Shown: positions 8,244 through 16,850, counted from the stretch's first letter. The stretch: 64,000 bases of DNA from SG8-41 sp963699525 (GCA_963699525.1 CAVOUI010000007.1:241121-305120); one strand, 5' to 3'. Numbers and translations: made by a program. Notes: a model not told the origin generated them from the letters alone.

Positions 8244-9029
8244 TCAGACCTTTACGGCACGGAGGAAATCGGTCCGCGCCTTGGCGCCGGCCATCAGGAA
8301 CGAGAAGTCCGAGCCGGAGAGGATCAGCCGCATTCCCATCTGGATGTATTTTTCCATGAGCTTGGTCTCGTACACGCCGCCCATGCCGGGGAACTTGCCG
8401 TGCTTCCTGCACGCGGCGATGACGGTGCGGTAGGCGTCCTCGACCCGGGAATCCGCGAGCTGGCCGTGTATGCCCATCTCGGCGCACAAGTCGCTGGTGC
8501 CGATCAGCAGCGCGTCCACGCCCTCCACTCTCGCGATGGCGTCCGCGTTGGCGATCGCCTTCGGCGTCTCCAGCATGACGACGACCAGCATTTCCTGGTT
8601 GACGATGCGAGTCGCCTCGGCAGGCGGCAGGCTCGCGAACTCCAGCTGCGGCTGCGCCCCGGCCATCGAGCGGTGCCCGGCCGGGGGGTAACGGCAGGCG
8701 CCGGCGATGCGTTTCGCCTCCTCCACCGTGTCCACGTGCGGAGCGACGATTCCCTGCGCCCCGTTGTCGAGCAGGCGCGACGCATGATAGTGCTCATGGC
8801 CGGGCACGCGCACGAGCGGCGTGACCCCCACCGCGAGCGAGGCCATCGCGAGCTGCGAGGCGAGGTCCACGTCCATCGAGCTGTGCTCCATGTCGATGAA
8901 GAGCCAGTCGAAGCCGCAGGTCTTCGCGATGGTCGCGATGTCCACGGTGCGCGCCTGCCGCGCGCCCATGCCGAGCGCGAGCTCTCCGGCGGCGAGCCGG
9001 CGTCTGGTGTGATTGGGGACGGAGCTCAT
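8244..9029 (-). CDS. HpcH/HpaI-family aldolase
   Basis: Class II, metal-dependent aldolase of the 4-hydroxy-2-oxoheptanedioate aldolase family, 261 residues. Landmarks are FDWLFIDMEHSSMD near residue 40, PLVRVPGHEHYH, GAQGIVAPHVDTVEEA and LLIGTSDLCAEMGIHG, which carry the metal-binding and substrate residues. Family members cleave 4-hydroxy-2-oxo acids to pyruvate plus an aldehyde. It is the first gene of a two-gene unit with the amidohydrolase. The ATG lies only 55 bases from the divergent mutL start, so a short shared promoter region serves both. Confidence 0.88.
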   Translation of the reverse strand: MSSVPNHTRRRLAAGELALGMGARQARTVDIATIAKTCGFDWLFIDMEHSSMDVDLASQLAMASLAVGVTPLVRVPGHEHYHASRLLDNGAQGIVAPHVDTVEEAKRIAGACRYPPAGHRSMAGAQPQLEFASLPPAEATRIVNQEMLVVVMLETPKAIANADAIARVEGVDALLIGTSDLCAEMGIHGQLADSRVEDAYRTVIAACRKHGKFPGMGGVYETKLMEKYIQMGMRLILSGSDFSFLMAGAKARTDFLRAVKV

Positions 9030-9072
9030 GGTCGTTCCTGTCGTGACGTGGGGGAGGCCGCATTGTAACCGC

Positions 9073-9078
9073 TATAAT
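9073..9078 (+). promoter_or_regulatory. Possible -10 element immediately before mutL
   Basis: A perfect TATAAT ends 6 bases before the mutL ATG. No Shine-Dalgarno sequence intervenes and no good -35 is visible 17 bases upstream. The geometry predicts a leaderless or nearly leaderless mutL transcript. Confidence 0.4.
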
Positions 9079-9084
9079 TCGGGC

Positions 9085-10821
9085 ATGACCGCGATCCGTG
9101 TCTTGCCCGATGTGCTGGTAAGCCAGATCGCCGCCGGGGAAGTCGTCGAGCGCCCGGCTTCCGCCCTCAAGGAACTGCTCGAGAACAGCGTCGACGCAGG
9201 CGCGCACGAGATCTCCGTCCTGCTCGCGGGCGGAGGCACGAAGCTCATCAAGGTCACCGACGATGGCGGCGGCATCGAGCGCGCTGACCTGCCGCTCGCG
9301 CTCGCCCGGCATGCGACGAGCAAGATCGCCTCGCTCGGCGACCTCGAGCGCGTTGCGAGTCTCGGATTCCGCGGCGAGGCGCTGGCGAGCATCGCCGCCG
9401 TCTCGCGCCTTGCGCTGACCAGCCGCCGCTCCGGCGACAAGCACGCGTGGACGGTTGCCGCCAGCGGCGCCGAAGTCTCGAAGCCCGCTCCCGCGCCGCT
9501 TGCCGCCGGCACCAGCGTCGAGGTGCGCGACCTTTATTTCAATACCCCTGCCCGCCGCAAGTTCCTGAAGTCCGACGCCACCGAGTTTGCGCACTGCGAG
9601 GAGGCGTTCCGGCGCATCGCGATCTCCCGCCCCGACGTGGCATTCACGCTTCAGCACAACGGGCGCTCCCGCTACCACCTCAAGCCGCAGCCTCCGCGCG
9701 GGCGCATCGGCGCCGTGCTGGGCGAGGATTTTCACGACGGCGCGCTCGAGCTCGACGAATCGAGCGCCGGGCTGCGGCTGCACGGGGCCATCGGCCTGCC
9801 CGCGCGCGCGCGCGCGAGCCGCGACGAGCAGTATTGCTTCGTCAATGGCCGGTTCGTGCGCGACCGCCTGATCGCCCACGCCATCCGCCAGGCCTACCAG
9901 GACGTCCTGCACCACGAGCAGCATCCGTCGTTCGTGCTGTTCCTCGAGATCGATCCCGCGCAGGTGGACGTCAACGTCCACCCGACGAAGACGGAGGTGC
10001 GCTTCCGCGACGCGCGCGGCATTCACCAGTTCGTGTTCCACGCGCTGAACAAGGCGCTCGCCGGGGCGGTGGCCGGCGCGGCGGCGGGCCGGGTTCCGGC
10101 GACGGCGGCGCCTCCCGCTTTCGCAGCACAGCCGATGCGCCAGGCCGCGATGGCGCTCGCGGCCGCGGAGCCGGCGGCGTTCTACGAGACCTTGTTCGGG
10201 AAGCCCACGGCCGAATTTCCCCTCCCGGACGCGGAAGAGGCACCCCTCGGATTCGCCCTGGCGCAGCTCTCCGGCGTCTACGTGCTCGCCCAGAACCGGC
10301 ACGGCCTGGTGATCGTGGACATGCACGCCGCGCACGAGCGCATCATGTACGAGCGGCTGAAGGGCGCACTCGACCGGCGCGAGATCCCGATGCAGCCGCT
10401 GCTCGTGCCGGTGACGTTTCCCGCCCAGCCGCTCGACGTCTCGACGGTGGAGGAGCACGCGGCGGTGCTGCGCACGATCGGATTCGACATCGCCGCGGCC
10501 TCGCCGACCTCGCTCATCGTGCGGGCGGTGCCGGCGCTGCTGGCGGACGCCGACGCGCGGCGCCTTGCCTCCGACGTGCTGCGCGAGCTCCGCGAGTACG
10601 GCGCGAGCCGCGTGCTCACCGAGCGCCGGAACGAGCTGCTGGCGACCATGGCCTGCCATGCCGCGGTGCGCGCCAACCGCAGGCTGACGCTCGCCGAGAT
10701 GAACGGCCTGCTGCGCGAGATGGAGGCGACCGAGCGCTCCGGGCAGTGCAATCACGGCCGGCCGACGTGGCACCAGGTGCCGCTGGCGGAGCTCGACAAG
10801 CTCTTCATGCGCGGCCGTTGA
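9085..10821 (+). CDS. mutL: DNA mismatch repair protein MutL
   Basis: Couples MutS mismatch recognition to strand excision. The N-terminal GHKL ATPase is complete: ELLENSVDAGA with the catalytic Glu, DDGGGIERADL, and LGFRGEALASIAA. A Pro/Ala-rich linker occupies about residues 330-370. The C-terminal dimerisation domain contains DMHAAHERIMYE, which fits the DQHA(X)2E(X)4E endonuclease motif except for Met in place of Gln, plus MACHAAVRANR and CNHGRPTWH. That suggests a nicking MutL, as expected in lineages without MutH. At 579 residues it has normal length. The frame is open upstream, but the ATG at 9085 begins the conserved N-terminus. miaA follows, the ancestral order. Confidence 0.95.
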   Translation: MTAIRVLPDVLVSQIAAGEVVERPASALKELLENSVDAGAHEISVLLAGGGTKLIKVTDDGGGIERADLPLALARHATSKIASLGDLERVASLGFRGEALASIAAVSRLALTSRRSGDKHAWTVAASGAEVSKPAPAPLAAGTSVEVRDLYFNTPARRKFLKSDATEFAHCEEAFRRIAISRPDVAFTLQHNGRSRYHLKPQPPRGRIGAVLGEDFHDGALELDESSAGLRLHGAIGLPARARASRDEQYCFVNGRFVRDRLIAHAIRQAYQDVLHHEQHPSFVLFLEIDPAQVDVNVHPTKTEVRFRDARGIHQFVFHALNKALAGAVAGAAAGRVPATAAPPAFAAQPMRQAAMALAAAEPAAFYETLFGKPTAEFPLPDAEEAPLGFALAQLSGVYVLAQNRHGLVIVDMHAAHERIMYERLKGALDRREIPMQPLLVPVTFPAQPLDVSTVEEHAAVLRTIGFDIAAASPTSLIVRAVPALLADADARRLASDVLRELREYGASRVLTERRNELLATMACHAAVRANRRLTLAEMNGLLREMEATERSGQCNHGRPTWHQVPLAELDKLFMRGR

Positions 10822-10828
10822 GCGCACA

Positions 10829-10845
10829 TGACGCGTAACGCGTCA
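10829..10845. repeat. Short inverted repeat after mutL
   Basis: TGACGCG and CGCGTCA are separated by 3 bases, forming a 7-bp hairpin 8 bases after the mutL stop. No T-run follows, so it is at best a weak or Rho-assisted terminator, or an RNA-stabilising 3' end. Confidence 0.4.
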
Positions 10846-10852
10846 CTGGTGC

Positions 10853-11060
10853 CGAGGGATGAGGGATGAGGAGTAAGCGTAGGCCGAAATCAAAAGCCGC
10901 ACGCAAGAAGTCCGCCCCGCCGCGCCGCCCGCATCGTCGCCGTCCGGCGACTTCGCGCGCGGCACGGCCTGCATCCTCATCCCTCCGCCCTCAGCCCTCA
11001 TCCCTGCGGGCGGAGCCCTCCACAGCCCCTCCTCCCTCATCCCCCCGCCCTCATCCCTCA
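10853..11060. repeat. Degenerate CCTCATCC / GGATGAGG repeat tract
   Basis: GATGAGG units at about 10858-10872 are followed, after a basic-residue-coding stretch, by several CCCTCATCC and CCCTCAGCC units between about 10973 and 11060. The two sets are complementary, so the RNA could fold back on itself. The tract fills the mutL-miaA junction and is read in frame as part of the long N-terminal extension of miaA. Confidence 0.5.
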
Positions 11061-12011
11061 AAAAGTTGGCCGCCGGCCATCTTGCTCATGGGACCGACGG
11101 CGAGCGGCAAGACCGCGGTGGCGATGCGGCTCGCGCGCGAGCTGCCGTGCGAGATCATCAGCGTGGATTCGGCGCAGGTCTACAAGGGGATGGACATTGG
11201 CACGGCCAAGCCCGGGCGGGCGCTCCTCAGCGAAGCGCCGCATCACCTGATCGACGTCATCGAGCCGCACGAGCGCTACTCCGCCGCGCGCTTTCGCGAC
11301 GACGCGCTCGCGCTGATGCGCGAGATCACCGAGCGCGACCGCATCCCGCTCCTCGTGGGCGGCACCATGCTCTACTTCCAGGCGCTCACCGAAGGGCTGA
11401 ACGAGCTGCCCGAGGCTGACCCGATGATCCGCCTCATGATCGACACCATGGCCGGGGAGCAGGGCTGGCCCGCGGTCCACGCGCGGCTCGCGCGCGTGGA
11501 TCCCGAAACCGCGGCGCGGCTGGAGCCGGGCGACGCGCAGCGCATCCAGCGCGCTCTGGAGGTCTATTACATCACCAACAAGCCGCTCTCGGAGCTGCTG
11601 AAGAAGCCCAAGTACGTCTACTTTCCCTACACCCCACTCAAGATCTCGCTCGTTCCCGCCGACCGCGAGGTGCTGCACGCGCGCATCGCACGGCGCTTCG
11701 AGGAGATGCTCGCGGCGGGGCTCGTGGACGAATTGAAGAAGCTGCGCGAGGAGTACGGGCTCGAGGCGGGCATGCCGTCCATGCGCTGCGTCGGCTACCG
11801 CCAGGCCTGGGAGCACCTCGAGGGCCGGACCGACTCCGCCGCCCTGCTCGAGCAGGGCATCGCCGCCACCCGCCAGCTCGCCAAGCGCCAGCTCACCTGG
11901 CTGAGAGCGATGGAGGGCGTCACCGAATTCGACTGCCTCGCGGACGACGTCGGCGACCGGGTTCTCGAGTACCTGCGCCGCGAGCTCGAAGCGCTGCTCG
12001 TCGGCGGCTAG
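10866..12011 (+). CDS. miaA: tRNA dimethylallyltransferase MiaA, with unusual N-terminal extension
   Basis: Transfers a dimethylallyl group to A37 of tRNAs reading UNN codons. The conserved protein begins at about residue 69 with PPAILLMGPTASGKTAVA (P-loop), then ISVDSAQVYKGMDIGTAKP, HHLIDVIEP, VGGTMLYFQAL, RCVGYRQAWEHLEG and TRQLAKRQLTWLR. The preceding ~68 residues are rich in Arg, Lys, Pro and Ser and are encoded by the repeat tract at 10853-11060. No in-frame ATG, GTG or TTG lies between codon 1 and a TTG inside the P-loop strand, so either the extension is real, a rare start such as CTG is used, or an indel hides the true start. mutL is immediately upstream. Confidence 0.92.
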   Translation: MRSKRRPKSKAARKKSAPPRRPHRRRPATSRAARPASSSLRPQPSSLRAEPSTAPPPSSPRPHPSKSWPPAILLMGPTASGKTAVAMRLARELPCEIISVDSAQVYKGMDIGTAKPGRALLSEAPHHLIDVIEPHERYSAARFRDDALALMREITERDRIPLLVGGTMLYFQALTEGLNELPEADPMIRLMIDTMAGEQGWPAVHARLARVDPETAARLEPGDAQRIQRALEVYYITNKPLSELLKKPKYVYFPYTPLKISLVPADREVLHARIARRFEEMLAAGLVDELKKLREEYGLEAGMPSMRCVGYRQAWEHLEGRTDSAALLEQGIAATRQLAKRQLTWLRAMEGVTEFDCLADDVGDRVLEYLRRELEALLVGG

Positions 12012-12859
12012 GTCCGCCGCGAGGTCATGTCGCGCAGCCGGTGCGCCGCGGCCTTGAGCAGCGAGACCGCGAAGTCGGGTTTGGTCTTCACCATGGTCAG
12101 GAAATCGCCGCGATTGATCGACAGCAGATCGCAGTCGGTTTCCGCGGTGGCGGTCGCGGCGCGCGGGGACTGATCGACCAGGGCCATCTCGCCGAATACG
12201 CCGCCGGGACCCACCCACTCGACGAGCTTGCCCTTGATGGAAATCGCGACCCGGCCCGACATCACGACGTACATGAAGATGCCGCCCTCGCCTTCCCGCA
12301 TGATGACCTTGTTCAGGGGACAGTGCTGGGGCGGGCGGTGCTGGGTCGCCACCATCAGGCCATTGAGCAGCTTGTCGTCGAGGAGCCTGCGCGTGCGCGA
12401 GCCGTCGGAAGCATCCAGCGCCTTGCTCATCGACAGCATGGAGAGGGTCAGCCGCAGCCGGTTGATGAGGATATTCATCAGCATCAGCGCGAATTCCGGC
12501 ATCTTCTGGTTCGCCCTCAGGAATTGTGCCGCGTCCAGAGATACCACGCGGCAAGCGGTCCGGGCGGTCGCAGTGGCGCTGCGCGGCAGCTGGCTGATGG
12601 CGGCCATCTCGCCGAAAATCTCGCCCGCCTTGACGACGTCGATGGCCTTGCCGCCGCGGGTCAGCGCCACCTCGCCCTCCTCCAGGAGGTACATCCGGTC
12701 GCTGTTCTGGTTCTCGGTGAAGAACACCCCGCCCTTCGGCACGCTTTCGAGCATCCCGAGCGACTCGAAGCAGATCCGCGCGACCTTCGGGTCGTAGATC
12801 GGGCTTTTCGTCGGCCGCCGGGTGAAGTCGAGGTCGTCCGCTTTTCCTGCAACGCTCAT
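12008..12859 (-). CDS. Protein with two cyclic-nucleotide-binding domains, no HTH
   Basis: A 283-residue cytoplasmic protein made of two CAP_ED-type sensor domains. Domain 1 (about residues 30-140) has LLEEGEVALTRGG and GEIFGEMAAIS..PRSATATA; domain 2 (about 185-283) has MYVVMSGRVAISIKG and GGVFGEMALVDQSPRAATATA. Both keep the FGEMA..PRxAT signature of the phosphate-binding cassette. The C-terminus ends with the second domain and there is no helix-turn-helix, so it is not a Crp-like DNA binder; it probably signals by protein contact. It starts 3 bases from xseA and converges on miaA with a 4-base overlap. A second protein of the same build is at 48988-50051. Confidence 0.85.
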   Translation of the reverse strand: MSVAGKADDLDFTRRPTKSPIYDPKVARICFESLGMLESVPKGGVFFTENQNSDRMYLLEEGEVALTRGGKAIDVVKAGEIFGEMAAISQLPRSATATARTACRVVSLDAAQFLRANQKMPEFALMLMNILINRLRLTLSMLSMSKALDASDGSRTRRLLDDKLLNGLMVATQHRPPQHCPLNKVIMREGEGGIFMYVVMSGRVAISIKGKLVEWVGPGGVFGEMALVDQSPRAATATAETDCDLLSINRGDFLTMVKTKPDFAVSLLKAAAHRLRDMTSRRT

Positions 12860-12862
12860 AGT

Positions 12863-14215
12863 TCACCGATCCGGTTCAACGCTGTTTCCCTTGCGCTCCA
12901 CGCTGGCGTCCGCCCATCCCTTCGAGAAGGTGATTCGCACGCCCGCGCCGGCGGAAAGTTGCGCGGCGTCGAGCACGATCCTGCCTTGCCGGTCCTGCGT
13001 GATGCTGTAGCCGCGCTCCAGCACCGACTGCGGGTTGAGGTGCTTCAGGTGCGCGTCGAGGCGCGCGAGAGCCTCTGCTGCCTTCTCGAGCCGCCGCCGG
13101 GCGGCGTCCCGCAGGCGCCGCGCGATTTCCGCACAGCCCCGCTGCCATTCTGCCACGGCGGGCGCGGACGCGGCGAGCCGCAAGCCCGCCTCGCGGAGGC
13201 GCCAGCCGTGCTGGTCGAGCGCATGCGCCCACGCGCCGCTCAACCGGCTCGCGAGGTGGCGCAGCTCGCCCAACTGGTTGCGGATGCGCTCGCCGGGGTG
13301 GACCAGGCGGCGCGACAGGAAATCGAGACGCTGCATCCGGCTCTCGAGCGCGCGCACGGCGTTTCTCGACAGCCGGCGCATCAGGTGCACCACCTGTTTC
13401 GACAGCTCCTGGCGGTCGGGACTCGTCATTTCGGCCGCGGCGGTCGGAGTCGGTGCGCGCGCGTCCGCGACGAAGTCGGCAATGGTGAAATCGGTCTCGT
13501 GGCCGACCCCCGAAACGACCGGGATGCCGCAGGCGAGGATCGCGCGCGCCACGATTTCCTCGTTGAATGCCCACAGGTCCTCGATGCTGCCCCCGCCGCG
13601 GCAGACGATCAGAACGTCGCAATCGCGCCGCTCGCCCGCGGCGGCAACGGCCGCGGCGATGCGCGTGGCGGCACCCTCGCCCTGCACCGGCGTGGGGTAG
13701 ATGACGACCGGCAGCCGCGGCATGCGGCGCTTGAGCGTCGTCAGCACGTCGCGCAGCGCCGCCGCCTGCGGCGAAGTCACGACGCCGATCGCGCGCGGGA
13801 AGCGCGGCAGCGGCCGCTTGCGCGCCGGATCGAACAGCCCTTCCTTGTCGAGCTTGGCCTTCAGGCGCTCGAATGCCTCGAAGAGCGCCCCCAGCCCCGC
13901 GCGCCGCATGACTTCGACGTTGAGCTGGAACTTGCCGCGCGCCTCGTAGAGCGTGGGCAGCGCCCTCACCTCCACCTGCATTCCGTCGCGGGCCGACCAT
14001 CCCTGCAGTTGCGCCCGGTGGCGGAACATCACGCAGTCCACCTGCGCCTGCGCATCCTTCAGGGTGAAATAGCAATGCCCGGAATCGTAGCGCTTGAAAT
14101 TGGAGATCTCCCCGGCCACCCAGAGCAGCGGGAGATTGCGCTCGAGCGTTTCCCTTGCAATCCGGTTCAACTCCGAGACCGTGATGACTTGCGGCTGCAA
14201 CGCGAGGTCGGGCAT
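12863..14215 (-). CDS. xseA: Exodeoxyribonuclease VII large subunit XseA
   Basis: Large subunit of exonuclease VII, which degrades single-stranded DNA with the small subunit XseB (not present here). An OB-fold comes first (ITVSELNRIARETLERNLPLLWVAGEIS as separate short matches, residues 8-100), then the catalytic domain with GVVTSPQAAALRDVL, RGGGSIEDLWAFNEE and PVVSGVGHETDFTIAD. A helical, partly coiled-coil region and a C-terminal LERGYSITQD repeat element follow. About 450 residues, normal. GTG 14218 and ATG 14215 are adjacent; I prefer the ATG. It is divergent from exbB. Confidence 0.95.
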   Translation of the reverse strand: MPDLALQPQVITVSELNRIARETLERNLPLLWVAGEISNFKRYDSGHCYFTLKDAQAQVDCVMFRHRAQLQGWSARDGMQVEVRALPTLYEARGKFQLNVEVMRRAGLGALFEAFERLKAKLDKEGLFDPARKRPLPRFPRAIGVVTSPQAAALRDVLTTLKRRMPRLPVVIYPTPVQGEGAATRIAAAVAAAGERRDCDVLIVCRGGGSIEDLWAFNEEIVARAILACGIPVVSGVGHETDFTIADFVADARAPTPTAAAEMTSPDRQELSKQVVHLMRRLSRNAVRALESRMQRLDFLSRRLVHPGERIRNQLGELRHLASRLSGAWAHALDQHGWRLREAGLRLAASAPAVAEWQRGCAEIARRLRDAARRRLEKAAEALARLDAHLKHLNPQSVLERGYSITQDRQGRIVLDAAQLSAGAGVRITFSKGWADASVERKGNSVEPDR

Positions 14216-14629
14216 CACCGCATTCTACTCAACGCCGCGGGGCGCCGCGCCGCGGGAGAATTCCCTGCCGAATTGAGGGCTTGCGTGCGCGCTCCGCGAC
14301 GTTTTTCCGTCCACAGCGGACCGGCTCGCCTCGGGGGCCCCGCCCGCAGGCCCAGCACCGGCGCGGGTTTCCGGTCAAGCCGTTGAATCGAAGCTGCAAT
14401 TCCTCGCGGCGGCGACGGGCAGCACCGCTCGCATTGCCGGGAAGGTCGGGCCGGGGCGAGCTGCTAACAGAATATGCACAGGGTTATCCACAGGCGGAAT
14501 CGAAGGCGGAACGCGGCCTGCTCGCAACCTGCCGCCGAAGAAAATTTTCCAGCTGGATCTCGCGACGGTACGGTTGCTGAAAATCCAACGCGCAGATAAA
14601 GTGACGGCGACTTTCAGGAATAGGCGCGC
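14216..14629. other. Gene-free region between xseA and exbB
   Basis: About 410 bases with no convincing gene on either strand; the short open frames have no recognisable family match or ribosome-binding site. It must hold the divergent promoters of xseA and exbB, though I cannot pick one with confidence. The main recognisable structure is the DnaA-box-like pair at 14472-14492. The stretch from about 14530 to 14600 is less GC-rich than the surroundings. Confidence 0.6.
14472..14492 (+). promoter_or_regulatory. Two adjacent DnaA-box-like sites
   Basis: TTATCCACA at 14484-14492 matches the strict DnaA box consensus TTATNCACA. ATATGCACA at 14472-14480 differs from it at one position and lies in the same orientation, 3 bases away. 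They sit upstream of exbB, not at a recognisable origin (no dnaA, dnaN, gyrB or parB nearby). They may titrate DnaA or regulate exbB or xseA; chance is possible for a 9-mer. Confidence 0.4.
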
Positions 14630-15235
14630 GTGTTCGCACTCATCGAGGCCGCAGGCTGGCCGATCTGGTTCCTCATCACCGCGTCGGTCATCGCACTCGC
14701 CATCATCGGGGAGCGCTGGTGGTCGCTGCGCGAAAGCGTCGTGCTGCCGAGGGACCTGCTCGCCCGGACGATCGAGGACTACCGCGAGGACCGGACGTCC
14801 CCGCAGATGCTCGCGCGGCTCGCGAAGAGCTCGCCCCTGGGCCAGGTCTTCGCCGCCGGCCTGCGCAACGTGAAGAACCCGCCCGCCATCGTCAAGGAGG
14901 CCATCGAGGAGTCCGGGCGCACCGTCGCGATCGATCTCGAGCGCTTCCTCACCAGCCTCGGCACGATTGCCGTCATCGCGCCGCTGCTGGGGCTGTTCGG
15001 CACCGTAGTCGGAATGATCGCGATCTTCGGCTCGCAGGCGCCCCAGGGCACCAACCCGCTGCAGCTCGCCCACGGCATCTCGATCGCGCTCTATAACACG
15101 GCCTTCGGGATCCTGATCGCGGTGCCGGCCATGATCTTCTACCGGCACTTCCGGGCAAAGGTGGACGTGATGCTGGTGGACATCGAGATGCAGGCGATCA
15201 AGCTGATCGAGATCATCCACGGCGAGCGGCAATAG
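14630..15235 (+). CDS. exbB: MotA/TolQ/ExbB proton channel protein
   Basis: Inner-membrane proton channel subunit that, with ExbD, energises TonB-type outer-membrane transport or the Tol system. The 201-residue protein has an N-terminal helix (WFLITASVIALAIIGERW), a cytoplasmic loop, and two further helices (TIAVIAPLLGLFGTVVGMI and GISIALYNTAFGILIAVPA). LGLFGTVVGMI with a following Thr/Ala-rich helix is the family core. The start is GTG 14630. exbD follows after 9 bases; no tonB is nearby. In betaproteobacteria this pair heads the lpxK-kdsB-adk cluster, as here. Confidence 0.92.
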   Translation: MFALIEAAGWPIWFLITASVIALAIIGERWWSLRESVVLPRDLLARTIEDYREDRTSPQMLARLAKSSPLGQVFAAGLRNVKNPPAIVKEAIEESGRTVAIDLERFLTSLGTIAVIAPLLGLFGTVVGMIAIFGSQAPQGTNPLQLAHGISIALYNTAFGILIAVPAMIFYRHFRAKVDVMLVDIEMQAIKLIEIIHGERQ

Positions 15236-15244
15236 GGCCCCCGG

Positions 15245-15664
15245 ATGAGATTTCGGCCGCGCGCGTTCCGCGAGGAGCCGGAGATCAACTTCATCCCGTT
15301 GATCGACGTGCTGCTCGTGATCCTGATCTTTCTGATGGTCACGACCACCTATTCGCGCTACGCCGAGCTCCAGATCAACCTGCCGACCGCCGACGCCGAC
15401 CGCCAGCAGGACCGCCTCGACCAGATCGACGTCGCCGTGGACGTGAACGGCCGCTACTCGATCAACCGGAGCCCGATTACGTTTGGTAGCGCAGCCGCGT
15501 TCAGCGCCGAACTGCGCCGAGCGGCCGGAAACGCCAAGGAACCCGTCATCGTCATCACCGCCGACGCCAACGCTCCGCACCAGTCGGTCATCAACATCAT
15601 GGAAGCCGCGCGCCTCGCGGGCTACGGGAAGATCACCTTCACCACCCAGGCCGGGAAGAAGTGA
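15245..15664 (+). CDS. exbD: ExbD/TolR family biopolymer transport protein
   Basis: Partner of ExbB in proton-driven energisation. Its 139 residues comprise a short cytoplasmic N-terminus, one membrane helix (IPLIDVLLVILIFLMVTTT) with the conserved proton-carrying Asp in LIDVLLVI, and a periplasmic domain ending ARLAGYGKITFTTQ. The stop codon overlaps the GTG of lpxK, so the genes are translationally coupled. Confidence 0.93.
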   Translation: MRFRPRAFREEPEINFIPLIDVLLVILIFLMVTTTYSRYAELQINLPTADADRQQDRLDQIDVAVDVNGRYSINRSPITFGSAAAFSAELRRAAGNAKEPVIVITADANAPHQSVINIMEAARLAGYGKITFTTQAGKK

Positions 15665-16678
15665 CCTGGGTAGAACCTCACTGGCAGCGCTTTACCCCTC
15701 TTACCGCTGTGCTGTGCCCGCTCAGCGTGCTGTTCGGCGCGGCGGCCGCGGCGCGCCGGGCCGCCTTCCGCGCCGGGGTGATCCCGAGCGTCAGGCTCCC
15801 GGTGCCGGTCGTGGTCGTGGGAAACATTACCGCAGGGGGCACCGGCAAGACTCCGCTCGTGCTGTGGCTCGCGGCAGGCCTGCGGGCGCGGGGCCGTATC
15901 CCCGGCATCGTCAGCCGCGGCTACGGAGGCAGCTCAGGCGCGCCGCGGCGCGTGTTGCCCGATTCGGATCCCTACGCGTGCGGAGATGAAACGGTGCTGC
16001 TCGCCCGCCGCAGCGGCTGCGAGGTGTGGACCGGGGCGGACCGCGTCGCCGCCGGCCGGGCGCTTCTCGCGGCGCAGCCGGCCTGCGACGTCCTCGTGAG
16101 CGACGACGGACTGCAGCACTACGCTCTTGCGCGGGACGTCGAGCTGTGCGTGGTGGACACCGCGCGCGGCTTCGGCAACGGATGGCTGCTGCCTGCGGGA
16201 CCGCTGCGCGAGCGGCCGTCCCGCCTCGCGACAGTGGACGCAGTCGTGCTCAATACCGGCGACCGCAACGCCCCCCAACCGCCGATCGGACCGCTGCCGG
16301 CGGAAACGCCCTGTTTCACGATGCGGCTCCAGGGCAGCGAATTTCGCAACCTCCTCGATCCCGGGCGCCGTGCCGGGCCGCAGCAATTCCGCGGCAAGCG
16401 CGTGCACGCGGTCGCGGGAATCGGCGATCCGCAGCGATTCTTCCGGCATCTCCGGGGCATGGGGCTCGAGTTCACGGCTCACCCTTTTTCGGATCATCAC
16501 CCATTCGCTCCCTCCGACCTCGAGTTCGCCGGGGCGGAAGCGGTGCTGATGACGGAGAAGGATGCGGTAAAATGCCGGCGTTTTGCGAGCGCATCGCACT
16601 GGGAGCTGCCGGTAGATGCGGCGGCCGACAGCGCGCTCGCCGACCTGGTCTCTGCGCAAGCTGAGGACCCATGGATAG
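15661..16678 (+). CDS. lpxK: Tetraacyldisaccharide 4'-kinase LpxK, frameshift near C-terminus
   Basis: Phosphorylates the lipid A disaccharide at the 4' position at the inner membrane. The Walker A motif GNITAGGTGKTPLVL is near residue 55, followed by SRGYGG, DDGLQHYALARDVE and the C-terminal TEKDAVKC. The frame that holds all this runs on to 16998 through two other genes, which is implausible. Dropping one base at about 16651 gives LRKLRTHG and a stop at 16676-16678, a normal LpxK end of about 338 residues that overlaps the ATG of the Trm112-like gene. The span is one over a multiple of three. Start is GTG 15661. Confidence 0.9.
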
Positions 16679-16850
16679 CAAGCTGCTCGACATACTGGTG
16701 TGCCCGCTGTGCAAGGGCCCGCTGCTCTACCGCAAGCCCCAGGCCGAGCTCGTCTGCAAGCCCTGCCGCCTCGCCTATCCGGTCAAGGACGACATCCCGG
16801 TCATGCTCGAGGACGAAGCGCGCAAGCTTCCCCCTGAAGAAGAGGTGTGA
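16671..16850 (+). CDS. Trm112-like zinc-ribbon protein (YcaR family)
   Basis: A 59-residue protein that begins MDSKLLDILVCPLCKGPL and has LVCKPCRLAYPVKDDIPVML in its second half, so two CxxC pairs form a small zinc ribbon. This is the Trm112/YcaR family, whose bacterial members sit between lpxK and kdsB; eukaryotic Trm112 activates methyltransferases, but the bacterial role is unproven. The start overlaps the corrected lpxK end and the stop overlaps the kdsB GTG by 4 bases, so all three are tightly coupled. Confidence 0.9.
   Translation: MDSKLLDILVCPLCKGPLLYRKPQAELVCKPCRLAYPVKDDIPVMLEDEARKLPPEEEV

Noticed and set aside
10853..11060. CCTCATCC tract as a CRISPR array
   Set aside because: Units are short, irregular and adjacent, with no spacer pattern and no cas genes.
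14472..14492. The DnaA-box pair as a chromosomal origin
   Set aside because: Only two boxes, no AT-rich unwinding region and no dnaA, dnaN, gyrB or parAB neighbours.
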